Assembly (NCBI GenBank): GCA_946480245.1
Contig: CAMLIZ010000066.1
Coordinates: 1-22,682 of the forward strand
Direction of reading: 5' to 3'
DNA: 22,682 bases
Origin: an uncultured Pseudomonadota bacterium
Lineage (GTDB): Bacteria; Pseudomonadota; Gammaproteobacteria; Burkholderiales; Burkholderiaceae
Numbering within the stretch: the first letter of the stretch is position 1; each line of letters starts with the position of its first letter. This document shows, piece after piece, positions 7,730 through 16,588 of this stretch. Below the pieces are notes generated by a model that saw only the letters and a program-made list of their open reading frames with translations, had not been told where the DNA came from and did not search any database. The position numbers and the translations under genes were made by a program.

Positions 7730-7954
7730 TCAGGCCGTCACGCCCTTGGCAAGGGCCTGAACATCGGTCGCCTTCAGGGCCTTGCCGCCGATGGCCCAGT
7801 CCCCGCTCTCGAACTCGTTGATGCGCACCCAGGTGACGGGGCGCATTCCTTCGCCTTCCACCGAGACCATGGCCTCGGTGACCTTGGCGATGAGGTCGCT
7901 CTTCTGGCGCGGCGTGAAGACATCCTTGATGACATCGATCGTGACGAGTGGCAT
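7730..7954 (-). CDS. 4-oxalocrotonate tautomerase family protein
   Basis: The 74-residue protein starts [20 protein letters not shown]. Removal of Met exposes Pro1, the catalytic base of the tautomerase superfamily; the strand-then-helix pattern and the length (60-80 residues) fit the small 4-OT-type subunit that assembles into oligomers. The Arg near residue 38 ([13 protein letters not shown]) fits a substrate-binding Arg, although the exact match needs alignment. Substrate cannot be told: family members isomerise 2-hydroxymuconate or act on other enols and dehalogenation substrates. AAGGAGCG lies just upstream. The gene is divergent from the winged-helix regulator at 8101, which may control it, and convergent with the gene ending at 7698. 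Confidence 0.85.
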   Translation of the reverse strand: MPLVTIDVIKDVFTPRQKSDLIAKVTEAMVSVEGEGMRPVTWVRINEFESGDWAIGGKALKATDVQALAKGVTA

Positions 7955-8066
7955 GTTGCGCTCCTTGGATGAAGTCGCCGGAGCCCGTCTCCAGCGGCAT
8001 GCCGAGGGTGCGCGCGATGCACCGCCCGCGCTTGCAGGCGCCTTGCAGAAAGGGTGGAGATCCTGA

Positions 8067-8112
8067 GGTGATCTGCCGCGTTTGGCAGTAGTCTTCCCCG
8101 GTGATCTACCGC
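8067..8112 (+). repeat. Direct repeat and inverted repeat over the regulator start
   Basis: GGTGATCTGCCGC (8067-8079) recurs with one mismatch as GGTGATCTACCGC (8100-8112), which includes the GTG start codon of the regulator. The copies lie 33 bases apart, about three helical turns. Inside this lies CTGCC-gcgttt-GGCAG (8073-8088), a perfect 5-base-arm inverted repeat. The upstream copy also contains a GTG in the same frame as the gene, but it meets a TAG after seven codons. It may be an autoregulatory operator in the spacer shared with the tautomerase gene. The role is inferred from position only. Confidence 0.35.
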
Positions 8113-9624
8113 TTCGATCGCTTCGAGCTCGATCTGGCGCGTGCAGAGCTGCGTGCCGATGGGCAGCCGCGGCCGGTGGAGCCGCAGGTGCTCGCGTTGC
8201 TGGCGCTGCTGGTGGAGCACCGCGACCGCCTGGTGTCGAAGGAAGAGCTGCTCGAGAAGGTGTGGGACGGGCGCGTGGTGTCCGACGCCGCCATCGCCAG
8301 CCGCATCAAGTCGGCGCGCAAGGCGCTGGGCGACGACGGCGAGGCGCAGCGCTTCATCAAGACGCTGCAGCGCCAGGGCTTCCGCTTCGTGGCAGACGCC
8401 GAGGCCGTGTCGGCCCGCGCCGCCGCGGCGGTCGAGCGTGGCGCGCGACCGTCGATCGCCGTGCTGCCGTTGCGGCGCGTCGGCGATCCCGAGCCCTACG
8501 TGGCGCTGGCGCAGGGCCTGGCCTGCGAGCTGATCTCGGAGCTGTCGCGCCTGCGCTGGCTGTTCGTCTGCGCGCGCGGGTCGTCGTTCCGCCTGGCCCC
8601 CGACACGCCCTTGCAGGAGGTGGGCCCGCTGCTGGGCGTGCGCTATGCCCTTGGCGGCAGCGTGGAGCTGCAGGGCGCCACCGTGGCGGTGACCGTGGAG
8701 CTGGGCGACACGCTGGACGGCGGCGTCGTGTGGGGCGACCGCTTCAGCGCAGCGTTGGGCGAGCTGCACGCGCTGCGCGAGGAGATCCGCGCGCGCATCC
8801 TGGCAGCGCTGGAACTGCGCATCCCGCTGCACGAAGCCGCGCGCGCCCGCCAGGCGGTGCCCGACAGCCTGGACGCCTGGGCCGCCTATCACCTCGGCCT
8901 GCAGCACCTGTACCGGTTCACGCGCGCCGACAGCGTGCAGGCGGAGCAGCTGTTCGCCCGCGCGCTCGAGCTCGACCCCTGCTTCGCACGCGCCCACGCC
9001 GGCTTGTCCTTCGTGCACTTCCAGCGCGCCTTCCTGCGCCACTGCAACGACACGGCCGCCGAGACGCGGCAGGCGCGCGCCTGCGCCCTGCGCGCGCTCG
9101 AGCACGACCCGCTGGACCCGTTCGTCAACTTCGCGATGGGCCGCACCTACTGGCTCGAAGGCGACCTGGACACCGGACGCGAGTGGCTGCAGCAGTCCAC
9201 CGCCATCAGCCCGAACTACGCGCAAGGCATCTACGCGCTGGCCTGGACCGAAACGCTGGCGGGGCAGACCGCGGCCGGCCGCGAGCACGTGGACCTGGCG
9301 ATGCGCCTGAGCCCGATCGACCCGTTGCGCTACGCGATGCTGGCCACGCGCGGCTTCGTGCACATGGCGCACGGCGAGACCGCCGAGGCGGCCGACTGGA
9401 CCGATCGCGCCGCGCGCTCGCCGGGTGCCCACGTGATGATCGCGATGATCGCCGCCGCAGCGCACGCGCTCGACGGCAAGGACGCAGCGGCCGCCCAATG
9501 GGCGGCCAACGTGCGCGAGCGCGATGGCCAGCTGGCCAGTGCCGACTTCTTCCGCTCGTTCCCGATCCGGCCGCCCGTCATGCGCGGCGCCATCGCGCAG
9601 GCCCTCGGGAGCCTGGGCTTCTAG
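8101..9624 (+). CDS. CadC-type winged-helix transcriptional regulator with TolB-like and TPR-like regions
   Basis: The protein has 507 residues with GTG start at 8101. Residues 1-97 are an OmpR/CadC-type winged helix: [13 protein letters not shown], then [19 protein letters not shown], the recognition helix region [19 protein letters not shown], and the wing ending [10 protein letters not shown]. Residues about 118-235 resemble the TolB-like segment common in such regulators ([18 protein letters not shown], then [18 protein letters not shown]). From about 260 onward, helical TPR-like repeats run to the end ([15 protein letters not shown] is typical). No membrane helix is seen, so unlike CadC itself it is likely cytoplasmic. 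These proteins usually control neighbouring genes, so the divergent tautomerase gene is the first candidate target. A repeat overlapping its start suggests autoregulation. Its stop shares a CTAG with the convergent ybdK-type gene. Confidence 0.85.
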   Translation: MIYRFDRFELDLARAELRADGQPRPVEPQVLALLALLVEHRDRLVSKEELLEKVWDGRVVSDAAIASRIKSARKALGDDGEAQRFIKTLQRQGFRFVADAEAVSARAAAAVERGARPSIAVLPLRRVGDPEPYVALAQGLACELISELSRLRWLFVCARGSSFRLAPDTPLQEVGPLLGVRYALGGSVELQGATVAVTVELGDTLDGGVVWGDRFSAALGELHALREEIRARILAALELRIPLHEAARARQAVPDSLDAWAAYHLGLQHLYRFTRADSVQAEQLFARALELDPCFARAHAGLSFVHFQRAFLRHCNDTAAETRQARACALRALEHDPLDPFVNFAMGRTYWLEGDLDTGREWLQQSTAISPNYAQGIYALAWTETLAGQTAAGREHVDLAMRLSPIDPLRYAMLATRGFVHMAHGETAEAADWTDRAARSPGAHVMIAMIAAAAHALDGKDAAAAQWAANVRERDGQLASADFFRSFPIRPPVMRGAIAQALGSLGF

Positions 9625-10745
9625 ACCGGCGCCTGCCGGAAGCGCTCGATCGCCGCCTCCACCATGCCTTCGGAGCTGCCGCGTTCCTGGTGCTGCGCGC
9701 GCAGGAAGGTGGCATCGCTGCCTTCGTGCACCACCCGATAGATGCGCTCCAGCGCGCCCGCGCTGCCCAGCGCATCGACGTGCGGCTCCAGGTGGCGCAG
9801 CGTCGCCAGGATGTCCTCACGCAAGGACAGCGACTCGTAGGTCTTCGGGTTCACGATCGTGCCGTCGAGCCCGAAGCGGCAGGCCTGGAAGCGGTTGTAG
9901 TTGTAGACCAGGTAGTCGTCCTCGGCCGGCATCGGCTCGTTACGCTGCAGCAGGTGCGCGCACAAGGTCTGCAGGTAGCAGGCCAGCGCGGCGGCATGGT
10001 CCACGCTGAGCGGCGTGTCGCACACGCGCAGCTCGATCGTGCCGAACTCCGGCTTGGGGCGGATGTCCCAGTAGAAGTCCTTCATGCTGGTGACGATGCC
10101 GGTGCGCTCCATGTGCGCGAAGTAGCCCTGCTCGAACTCGCTCCACTTCAGCACGAAGGGCGCGCGCCCGCTGAGCGGAAACGCGAACACCGAGTTCAGG
10201 CGCGCCGAGTTGAACAGCGTGTCGTTGCGCTGCACGAACGGTGACGAGGCGCTGAGCGCGATGAAGTGCGGCACGTAGCGGTTCAGCGAATGCAGCAGGA
10301 ACAGCGCATCGTCGCCCGAGGTGCAGCCCACGTGCACGTGCTGGCCGAAGATGGTGAACTGCTTAGCCAGGTAGCCGTACAGCGCCGACACCTGCCGGAA
10401 GCGCGGCTTCGAGAAGATGCGCCGCTCGCTCCACTGCTGGAACGGATGCGTGCCGCCGCCGCACACGCCCACGTTGAGCATGTCGCCTGCCGCCACCAGT
10501 GCGTCGCGGATCGCGTGCAGCTGCGCCACCAGGCCTTCGTGGTGCGTGTGCACGTCGGTGGAGATCTCGATCATGCTCTGCGTGATCTCGGGCACCACGT
10601 TGCCTGGAAACTTGCGCCGGCCCAGCAGCTCCAGCATGTCGGGGCTGGCCTCCACGAGGTCGAAGTCGCTCAGCGACACCAGCTGCAGCTCCAGCTCCAC
10701 GCCGAGCGTGAGCGCATTCGAGGTCTTGAAGGTCTCCAGCGGCAT
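9621..10745 (-). CDS. ybdK: YbdK family carboxylate-amine ligase (glutamate-cysteine ligase type 2)
   Basis: The 374-residue length is typical of the GCS2/YbdK family. The opening segment ([20 protein letters not shown]) carries the Glu residues of the ATP-grasp-like glutamine-synthetase fold. Family motifs follow: [49 protein letters not shown] and [21 protein letters not shown]. coli YbdK shows weak gamma-glutamylcysteine ligase activity in vitro; the true substrate in most members is uncertain, so a glutathione role should not be assumed. The start codon lies 4 bases after the antiporter stop, and its ribosome site (CAGGAGCG) lies within the antiporter's last codons, so the two are one operon. 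The gene meets the upstream regulator head-to-head at a shared CTAG. Confidence 0.93.
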   Translation of the reverse strand: MPLETFKTSNALTLGVELELQLVSLSDFDLVEASPDMLELLGRRKFPGNVVPEITQSMIEISTDVHTHHEGLVAQLHAIRDALVAAGDMLNVGVCGGGTHPFQQWSERRIFSKPRFRQVSALYGYLAKQFTIFGQHVHVGCTSGDDALFLLHSLNRYVPHFIALSASSPFVQRNDTLFNSARLNSVFAFPLSGRAPFVLKWSEFEQGYFAHMERTGIVTSMKDFYWDIRPKPEFGTIELRVCDTPLSVDHAAALACYLQTLCAHLLQRNEPMPAEDDYLVYNYNRFQACRFGLDGTIVNPKTYESLSLREDILATLRHLEPHVDALGSAGALERIYRVVHEGSDATFLRAQHQERGSSEGMVEAAIERFRQAPV

Positions 10746-10749
10746 GGTG

Positions 10750-11937
10750 TCAGCGCTCCTGCTTCTCGGAGGTTTCGCGGGCCCAGTGCAGCGCCAGCTG
10801 CGTGAGCACCGGCCCGGCCAGGTCGAGCACCAGCGTGGCGCCGGCCAGCGCGGCCAGCTGGTCCATCAGGTCGATGCCCATGTAGCGCGCCTGCACCAGC
10901 AGCGTGATCGTCAGCGCCGACATCGGCGACAGCGCCACCCCGGTGAGAAAGCCCTTGCGCCACGAGATGCCGCTGGCGCGCGCGAACACCACCGCGCCCG
11001 CCACTTTGGCCGCAAAGCGGATGCCCACCAGCGCCAGCGCCAGCACGATGCCGGTGGCCACGCGTGGCCAGGCCAGCGTGGCGCCGACGAACACGAACAA
11101 CAGCACGGTGAGCAGGTCGCCCGCGGCCCCGAAGTTGCGCTGCGCCGAATTGAGCGTGAGGCGCCGGTGCCGCGCCACGAAGCCGAAGGTGAGCGCCGCC
11201 ACCACCGGCGACACCTTGAACGCGTGCGCCAGCGCGGTGAGCAGGATCACCGCCATCGCGAACCCCACCGTGGAGTTCTTGCCCAGCCCGCCCAGGCCGC
11301 GCAACAGCGCCGGCACCGCGGTGCCGAACACCGCACCCAGCAACACCGAGATCAGCAGCACCAGCGCGCTGCTCGTGATCGCCTGCCACAGGCTGCCCGA
11401 GCTCTGGAACGCCCACAGCCCGACCACCACGTTGAACACGAACACCGCGATCACCGTGTCGAGCGCGCTGAAGTGCATCGCGCGCTCGGTCACCTGGCCC
11501 GAACTGCGCTGCTCGTTCACCACCCGCAGCACCTCGGCCGGCGAGGTGGCCATGGCCAGCGCCGCCAGCAGCCCGGCGGTGAGCGCCGCCATGCCGAACA
11601 GCGTGGCCACCCAGTACACCGCGAAGAACGTGAGCACCGCCTCCAGCACGCCGCTGGCGCCCACCCACGGGTTGGTGCGCAGCCAGCGCAGGTTGATGCG
11701 ATAGCCGAACTCGAACAGGATCAGCCCGAGCGCGATGTTGGCCACCAGCAGCACCGAGCTCTCGCTCGGCTTGGGCAGCATGCCGATCTGCGAGTGCGAC
11801 AGCACGAAGCCCACCAGCCCGTACACGCTGATGCGCGGCAGGCGTGTGTAGCGGTGTGCCAGTTCGCCGAGCACCCAGGCAAACGCCAAGGCCAGCGGCC
11901 AGGCCAGATCGGCAGCCGCAGCGATGAATCCCTGCAT
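10750..11937 (-). CDS. Cation:proton antiporter, CPA2 (KefB/NhaS3-like) family membrane domain
   Basis: The protein has 395 residues and is hydrophobic almost throughout, with about eleven to twelve membrane segments. ATG 11937 is preceded by GAGGAGA; the frame is open to 12078 but that extension is Arg-rich and lacks a site. Segments such as [19 protein letters not shown] and the central [19 protein letters not shown] fit the CPA2 sodium/potassium-proton exchanger core, where conserved acidic residues carry cations. There is no C-terminal TrkA-N regulatory domain, which many KefB-type members have, so it is a transport-only version. It is followed directly by the ybdK-type gene; KefB/KefC channels elsewhere are gated by glutathione adducts, which makes this pairing suggestive but not proof of a link. 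Confidence 0.88.
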   Translation of the reverse strand: MQGFIAAAADLAWPLALAFAWVLGELAHRYTRLPRISVYGLVGFVLSHSQIGMLPKPSESSVLLVANIALGLILFEFGYRINLRWLRTNPWVGASGVLEAVLTFFAVYWVATLFGMAALTAGLLAALAMATSPAEVLRVVNEQRSSGQVTERAMHFSALDTVIAVFVFNVVVGLWAFQSSGSLWQAITSSALVLLISVLLGAVFGTAVPALLRGLGGLGKNSTVGFAMAVILLTALAHAFKVSPVVAALTFGFVARHRRLTLNSAQRNFGAAGDLLTVLLFVFVGATLAWPRVATGIVLALALVGIRFAAKVAGAVVFARASGISWRKGFLTGVALSPMSALTITLLVQARYMGIDLMDQLAALAGATLVLDLAGPVLTQLALHWARETSEKQER

Positions 11938-12082
11938 TCGGTCTCCTCGATGGGGGCGGGGCCGCAAGCCCCGGGGCGCCTTGGTGAGGGCGCCGCAAGC
12001 GTAGAGGATGCGCGTGGCGCGATCCCGCATCGGCACGGCCGGAATGAAGCGGATTGTAAGCACTGCATTTGTGCCCATGTTT

Positions 12083-12088
12083 TATAGT
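12083..12088 (+). promoter_or_regulatory. Candidate -10 element for the secreted protein at 12127
   Basis: TATAGT lies in an AT-rich island (12052-12088) that stands out from GC-rich surroundings in the divergent spacer between the antiporter and the secreted-protein gene. It would place a transcript start near 12095 and leave a leader of about 30 bases. TTGTAA (12054-12059) resembles a -35 element but the gap is about 23 bases, too long for a standard promoter, so only the -10 is proposed. Confidence 0.3.
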
Positions 12089-12126
12089 GCGCGCTGCCCT
12101 TCGCCGCACACACCCAGCTCCTACGC

Positions 12127-12855
12127 GTGAAAGCCCGGTTCCCTGCCGCCGCTGGCGCTGCCGCCTTGGCCGCCGCCGCCCTTTTTGCCTCCAGCGCACG
12201 CGCCGCCGACGTGGACGCCGGCGCGCCCACGATGCCCTGCCTGGCCGGCGTGTGCGTGGGCGACGATCTGCAAACACTGCTGGCGCTGCCCTGGCAACCG
12301 GTGGTGCTGCCGCAGCGCCCGGGTCCGCAGCGTGCCCTCGGCCGCATGGCGGACGCGCTGCGCGGCCAGCCGCAGGCCGTGGAGCAGGTGCTGCACTACT
12401 GGCCGTTCCGCTGGTTCGACGAGGAGGGCCTGCGCGCCCTGGCGTCGCTGGATGCCGTATGCGACGACCTGGGCGTGTGGTGGCGCCCGCGCGCCGCCCT
12501 GATGCAGCCCAACGGGCACCAGGTGGTCGTGACCTTCGAGCCCGTGGCCTCCGAAGGCGCGCAGCGGCCGCAGCGCTTTCGCGTGGCCACCGTGTCCATG
12601 CGCCTGGCCGCCGACGCCGCACAGGACGCACAACAACTGCGTCCGCAGTACGACGACTTTCCGCGCTACCCCACCAGCGACGAGCCCGGCGTGCGCTGGC
12701 TCACCGACGGTCAGGGCCGGGTGTCGCTGACGCTGTTCGCGCCGCTCGGTGACAGCACCGATGACACACTGCAGTTGCGCGAGCAGTCCGCCTGCCACGC
12801 ACCGGCCGACGCTCCCACGCCGCAGCAGGCAAGCCTGCCGCCACCCACGTCCTGA
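12127..12855 (+). CDS. Uncharacterised secreted protein
   Basis: The protein has 242 residues and starts with GTG (KARFPAAAGAAALAAAALF), with no clear ribosome site. The N-terminus is a good signal peptide, with cleavage likely after ASSARA (about residue 26). The mature chain begins with a Cys pair in MPCLAGVCVGDD, which may form a disulfide. A second Cys (DAVCDDLGVWW) and a third near the end (QSACHAP) are visible. The middle holds strand-like segments (HQVVVTFEPVA, RFRVATVSMRLA) and a Pro-rich tail. No family is recognised; a periplasmic protein is inferred. It is divergent from the antiporter gene and ends directly at the last base before the thioesterase gene on the other strand. Confidence 0.7.
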   Translation: MKARFPAAAGAAALAAAALFASSARAADVDAGAPTMPCLAGVCVGDDLQTLLALPWQPVVLPQRPGPQRALGRMADALRGQPQAVEQVLHYWPFRWFDEEGLRALASLDAVCDDLGVWWRPRAALMQPNGHQVVVTFEPVASEGAQRPQRFRVATVSMRLAADAAQDAQQLRPQYDDFPRYPTSDEPGVRWLTDGQGRVSLTLFAPLGDSTDDTLQLREQSACHAPADAPTPQQASLPPPTS

Positions 12856-13272
12856 TCAAGCGCCCTTCGGATACAGCACCATCTGCGTGCAACGGAACAG
12901 CGCGATCGTCTTGCCCGTCTCGCGGTGCGTGACCACGGCGTCCCACACCTGCGTGGTCTTGCCCCGGTGCACTGCAGTGGCGACGCATTCGATCGTGCCG
13001 TCACGGGCGGTGCCCAGGTGGTTGGACTTCAGCTCGATCGTGGTGAAGCCGCTGGCTCCCTGCGGCAGATGGGCCACGCACCCATAGCCGGCGGAGGTGT
13101 CCGCCAAGGTCACCACGCTGCCAGCGTGCAGAAAGCCATTCGGTGCCATCAGCTCCGCACGCACCGCCAGCTCGGCCCGCACCTGGCCCGCGCTCACCTG
13201 CGTGATGACGATGCCCAGGTGGCCGGGAAGGTGACCGCGGCCTCGGTCGTTGAACTGGTCAGCGGTGATCAT
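12856..13272 (-). CDS. PaaI family hotdog thioesterase
   Basis: The 138-residue protein has the PaaI/YbgC-type hotdog pattern: LPGHLGIVITQVSAGQVRAE, then LMAPNGFLHAGSVVTLADT (the NGFLHAG motif with the active-site region and the following helix), then FTTIELKSNHLG and RGKTTQVWDAVVTH. These enzymes hydrolyse acyl-CoA or aryl-CoA thioesters; the substrate is not evident here. I choose ATG 13272; the frame can start at GTG 13308, but the extra codons are rare in this genome (ATA, CCT, TCA). Neither start has a clear ribosome site. The stop is back to back with the secreted-protein gene on the other strand. Beyond its 5' end, 13273-13449 holds no gene or terminator that I recognise. Confidence 0.85.
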   Translation of the reverse strand: MITADQFNDRGRGHLPGHLGIVITQVSAGQVRAELAVRAELMAPNGFLHAGSVVTLADTSAGYGCVAHLPQGASGFTTIELKSNHLGTARDGTIECVATAVHRGKTTQVWDAVVTHRETGKTIALFRCTQMVLYPKGA

Positions 13273-13449
13273 GAGGTTTTTCGATGAGGGTATGTCGAAT
13301 GCAGGCACCGGCGTGAACGAGCGTCGCCCTGTTCCTCCTCAGCGCGGCGTCTGGGGACAGTGCAGGCACTGGAAGAGCGAGCGGCAGCTCCGCAGCGCCG
13401 CCAGCGGGTTCTTCGTGGACGCCCGCTGCGCCTTGGCACATCGTACCCA

Positions 13450-16400
13450 TCAGTTCCGCCGCTCGCGCAGTTCGCTGTACACCCGATTCAGCAGGTGCTC
13501 CACCGCCAAGCGGCGGAACTCGCTGTCGGCCATCAGGCGGCTGAAGATCTCCTCGTTGCCTTCCATGCGGTCGATCACCAGGCCTTCGAAGGCGCGTTCG
13601 AACACCGAGCGGAAATCATCCCTGGAATTGCTGGCGGCGGCCTTGCGCAGCGCGTCGCTCTCCACCGCCTGTTCCTGGATCTGGTCGAAGAAGAGCTGGT
13701 CGGCCTGGGTGAAGTTGGTGCCGAAGCGCTCGTTGAGCAAATCGATCAGCTCGGAGAGGCGAACCAGCTGCTCCGGCTGGCCGGTGCCCACGTCGCCGGG
13801 GCCTTTCAGCGGCCGGGCCTCGCCCTGGTTCAGGTCAATGCGACCTTCGCCGATCTTCTGCAGCCGGTAGAACTCCAGCTCCACTTCGTCTTCAACGTGC
13901 ACCGGCGATCGGCCGTCGCGCCGAGGCAGCTTGGTCAGCAGGAAGCGCAGGTAGGTGTAGAGCTGCTCCAGGTCGCTGTCTTGGTACGGGATCACCTGGG
14001 AGAGAAAGCCGTACAGGTTGCGGAAATTGACCAGCTGGGCCTTCAGTTCGTCCTGCTGTTCCGGCGCCAGCGCCTTGAAGCGCTGCACGGCATGGTCCAG
14101 CACGCCGTTCATCTGCTCGTGGTCGGTCACCGACGACTTGCGCCGCGGCTTGAAATAGACCGCACAGAACGATTCCACCTCGTCGAAGCGCACCAGGCCG
14201 GCCTCTTCGATGTCGTGGTGCAGGCGGTAGAGGTGCTGCGGGTCGGTCAGCGGCTCGGTGGGCGTGTCCTCGTAATAAGGCTTGAAGGCCTTGAAAATCT
14301 CCTCCGGCCGGTTGCGGAAGTCCAGCACGAAGGTGTCTTCCTTGCCGGCGCAGGTGCGGTTCAGGCGTGAGAGGGTCTGCACCGCCTGCAGCCCGGTGAG
14401 CGTGCGGTCCACATACATGGTGTGCAGCAACGGCTGGTCGAAGCCGGTCTGGTACTTCTCGGCCACCAGCAGCAGCTGGTACTCCTGGGAATCGAAGCGC
14501 TCGGGCAGCTCGCTTTCCTTGATGCCCTGGTTCATGCCCACTTCGGTCCAGTGCTGGCCGGGCAGATCGGGGTCTTCCACCGTGCCCGAGAAGGCCACCA
14601 GCGTCTTCACGTCGGTGTAGCCCTTCTCGGCGATGTACTTGTCGAAGGCGCGCTTGTAGCGCACCGCGTGCAGCCGCCCATCGGTCACCACCATGGCCTT
14701 GGCGCGGCCCCCGATCTTGTGCCGCACATGGGTGCGGAAGTGCTCCACGATCACCTCGGTCTTGGTGCGCAGGTTCACCTCGTGGAAGGTCAGGGTGCGC
14801 GCCAGTGCCCGGGCGGCCTGCTTGCGTTCCACGTGCGGGTCGTCGTCGCCCACCTGCACGAGGCGGAAGTAGGTTTCGAAGGTGATGTAGTGCTTCAGCA
14901 CGTCGAGGATGAACCTCTCCTCGATGGCCTGGCGCATGGTGTACAGGTGGAAGGGGGCCTGGCCGTTGTCGCCCGGCTCATTGAAGACCTGCTTGGTCTT
15001 GTACTTGGGCGTGGCAGTGAAGGCAAAGAAGCTCAGGTTGGGTTGGCGGCCGCGGCGGCTCATCTCGCGCACCACGCCGGCCATCAGGTCGGCCGCGTCC
15101 TCGTCGTCATCCAGCCCCTGCTCGACCACATACTTCGCTGCCGCCTCCTGCACGCCATGGGCGTTGAGCACGCCCTTGAGCTGCATGGCGCTCTCGCCCG
15201 ATTGCGAGCTGTGCGCCTCGTCGACGATCACCGCAAAGCGCCGGTCGCGGGTGACGATGTCCAGGCCCTCGCCGGCCGCGCCCGGGTCCTGCCGCAGCTT
15301 GCCCAGCGTCTCGGTCACGAAGGGGAACTTCTGCAGCGTGGTGATCACGATGGGCGTGCCCTTGGCCAGCGCCTGCACCAGCTGGCGCGTGTCCTCGTCG
15401 ATCTTCTGCACCACGCCCTGCTGGTGGTCGAACTGGTAGATGGTGTTCTGCAGCTGCTGGTCCAGCACGCGCCGGTCGGTCACCACGATCACCGAATCGA
15501 ACACCCGGGCATCGGCTGCGTCGTGCAGGCTGGCCAGCCGGTGCGCCAGCCAGGCGATGGTGTTGCTCTTGCCCGAGCCGGCCGAATGCTGCACCAGGTA
15601 GTTGCGCCCCGGACCACGCTGGCGCGCATGCGCTACGAGTCGGCGCACCGCGTCCAGCTGGTGGTAGCGCGGGAACACCATCGTCTCTTTGCTGATCTTT
15701 TTGATGCCCTCGTCGGTGAGGATGCGCTTTTCCTCCACCTGCAGGTGCATGAAGCGGCCCACGATGTCCAGCAGGCTGTCGCGCTGCCACACCTCCCGCC
15801 ACAGGTAGGCGGTGCGGTAGCCGCCGTCCGCCGCGGGCGGGTTGCCCGCATGGCCCTGGTCACCCAGGTTGAAGGGCAGGAAATGCGTCTGCGCGCCCGA
15901 CAGGCGCGTGGCCATGGCCACCTCGTCCGGGTCCACCGCAAAGTGCACCAGCGCGCGCTTCTTGAATTCGAAGATCGCTTCGCGGCCATCGCGGTCGCGC
16001 TTGTACTGCGCTTTGGCGTCTTCCACCGTCTGGCCGGTCATCGGGTTCTTGAGCTCGGCCGTCACCAGCGGCAGGCCGTTGAGCAGCAGCACCAGGTCCA
16101 GGCTGTTGTGGTGGGCTTCGCTGTACTGCAGCTGGCGCGTCACCGTCAGGCGGTTGGCGGCGTAGTCGGCCTGGGTCTGCGGGTTCAGTGCATTGGCCGG
16201 CGCAAAGTAGGCGGCGCGCAGCGTCTTGCCATAGCACTTGAAGCCCTGGCGCAGCACCTTGAGCATGCCCTTGGTGTCCAGCTCCTTGACCAGGTGCTCG
16301 ACCACGATGTTTCCGGTGGCCTCGCCATGGATGGCGTTCAGCGCAGCCCAGGTCTTCGGTTGGGTCTGCTCGATGAACCCCAGCAGCTCGGTGGCATCCA

Positions 16401-16530
16401 GCGCGCGTGCCTTGTCGAAACGCCCGGCCGCCTCGCCCTGCCGGTAGTCCACGAAACGGTAGCCCCCTCCGCCCTCGCACAGGGCATGGACGATGGCGTC
16501 TTCCAGCCGGGCTTCCGTGTGCTGAGGCAT
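13450..16530 (-). CDS. hsdR: Type I restriction enzyme, R (restriction/translocase) subunit HsdR
   Basis: The protein has 1026 residues. ATG 16530 follows a GGGAG site; the frame is open to 16731, but that overlaps hsdS and is Ser/Pro/Arg-rich. The N-terminal PD-(D/E)xK-type nuclease is seen as Asp145 in SLDLVLLL and Glu159-Lys161 in TAELKNPMTG. The superfamily 2 motor follows: Walker A QHSAGSGKSNTIAW (about 314-327), DEAH box VIVDEAHSS (about 435-442), and FFAFTATPKYKTK in the SAT-type motif. QTLSRLNRTCAGKEDTFVLD is the motif VI region. HsdR provides ATP-driven DNA translocation and cleavage and works only with the HsdM/HsdS core, encoded directly upstream. It is the last gene of the operon, 58 bases after hsdS. 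All catalytic motifs appear intact. Confidence 0.96.
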   Translation of the reverse strand: MPQHTEARLEDAIVHALCEGGGGYRFVDYRQGEAAGRFDKARALDATELLGFIEQTQPKTWAALNAIHGEATGNIVVEHLVKELDTKGMLKVLRQGFKCYGKTLRAAYFAPANALNPQTQADYAANRLTVTRQLQYSEAHHNSLDLVLLLNGLPLVTAELKNPMTGQTVEDAKAQYKRDRDGREAIFEFKKRALVHFAVDPDEVAMATRLSGAQTHFLPFNLGDQGHAGNPPAADGGYRTAYLWREVWQRDSLLDIVGRFMHLQVEEKRILTDEGIKKISKETMVFPRYHQLDAVRRLVAHARQRGPGRNYLVQHSAGSGKSNTIAWLAHRLASLHDAADARVFDSVIVVTDRRVLDQQLQNTIYQFDHQQGVVQKIDEDTRQLVQALAKGTPIVITTLQKFPFVTETLGKLRQDPGAAGEGLDIVTRDRRFAVIVDEAHSSQSGESAMQLKGVLNAHGVQEAAAKYVVEQGLDDDEDAADLMAGVVREMSRRGRQPNLSFFAFTATPKYKTKQVFNEPGDNGQAPFHLYTMRQAIEERFILDVLKHYITFETYFRLVQVGDDDPHVERKQAARALARTLTFHEVNLRTKTEVIVEHFRTHVRHKIGGRAKAMVVTDGRLHAVRYKRAFDKYIAEKGYTDVKTLVAFSGTVEDPDLPGQHWTEVGMNQGIKESELPERFDSQEYQLLLVAEKYQTGFDQPLLHTMYVDRTLTGLQAVQTLSRLNRTCAGKEDTFVLDFRNRPEEIFKAFKPYYEDTPTEPLTDPQHLYRLHHDIEEAGLVRFDEVESFCAVYFKPRRKSSVTDHEQMNGVLDHAVQRFKALAPEQQDELKAQLVNFRNLYGFLSQVIPYQDSDLEQLYTYLRFLLTKLPRRDGRSPVHVEDEVELEFYRLQKIGEGRIDLNQGEARPLKGPGDVGTGQPEQLVRLSELIDLLNERFGTNFTQADQLFFDQIQEQAVESDALRKAAASNSRDDFRSVFERAFEGLVIDRMEGNEEIFSRLMADSEFRRLAVEHLLNRVYSELRERRN

Positions 16531-16588
16531 GGCGAGGCTCCCTGGAGTGGTGCGTGTTCTTGTGGTGTCTGGCCGCGATGGTAGGCGC

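Noticed and set aside
8082..10244. 720-codon plus-strand frame across the regulator and ybdK-type genes
   Set aside because: It crosses two well-supported genes and has shadow composition with no recognisable domain.
13259..13450. 63-codon minus-strand frame between hsdR and the thioesterase gene
   Set aside because: No ribosome site, no family match, overlaps the thioesterase start; could be a relic but nothing supports it.
14422..16584. 720-codon plus-strand frame antisense to hsdR
   Set aside because: Mirror of HsdR coding sequence; His/Val/Gln-rich without motifs.
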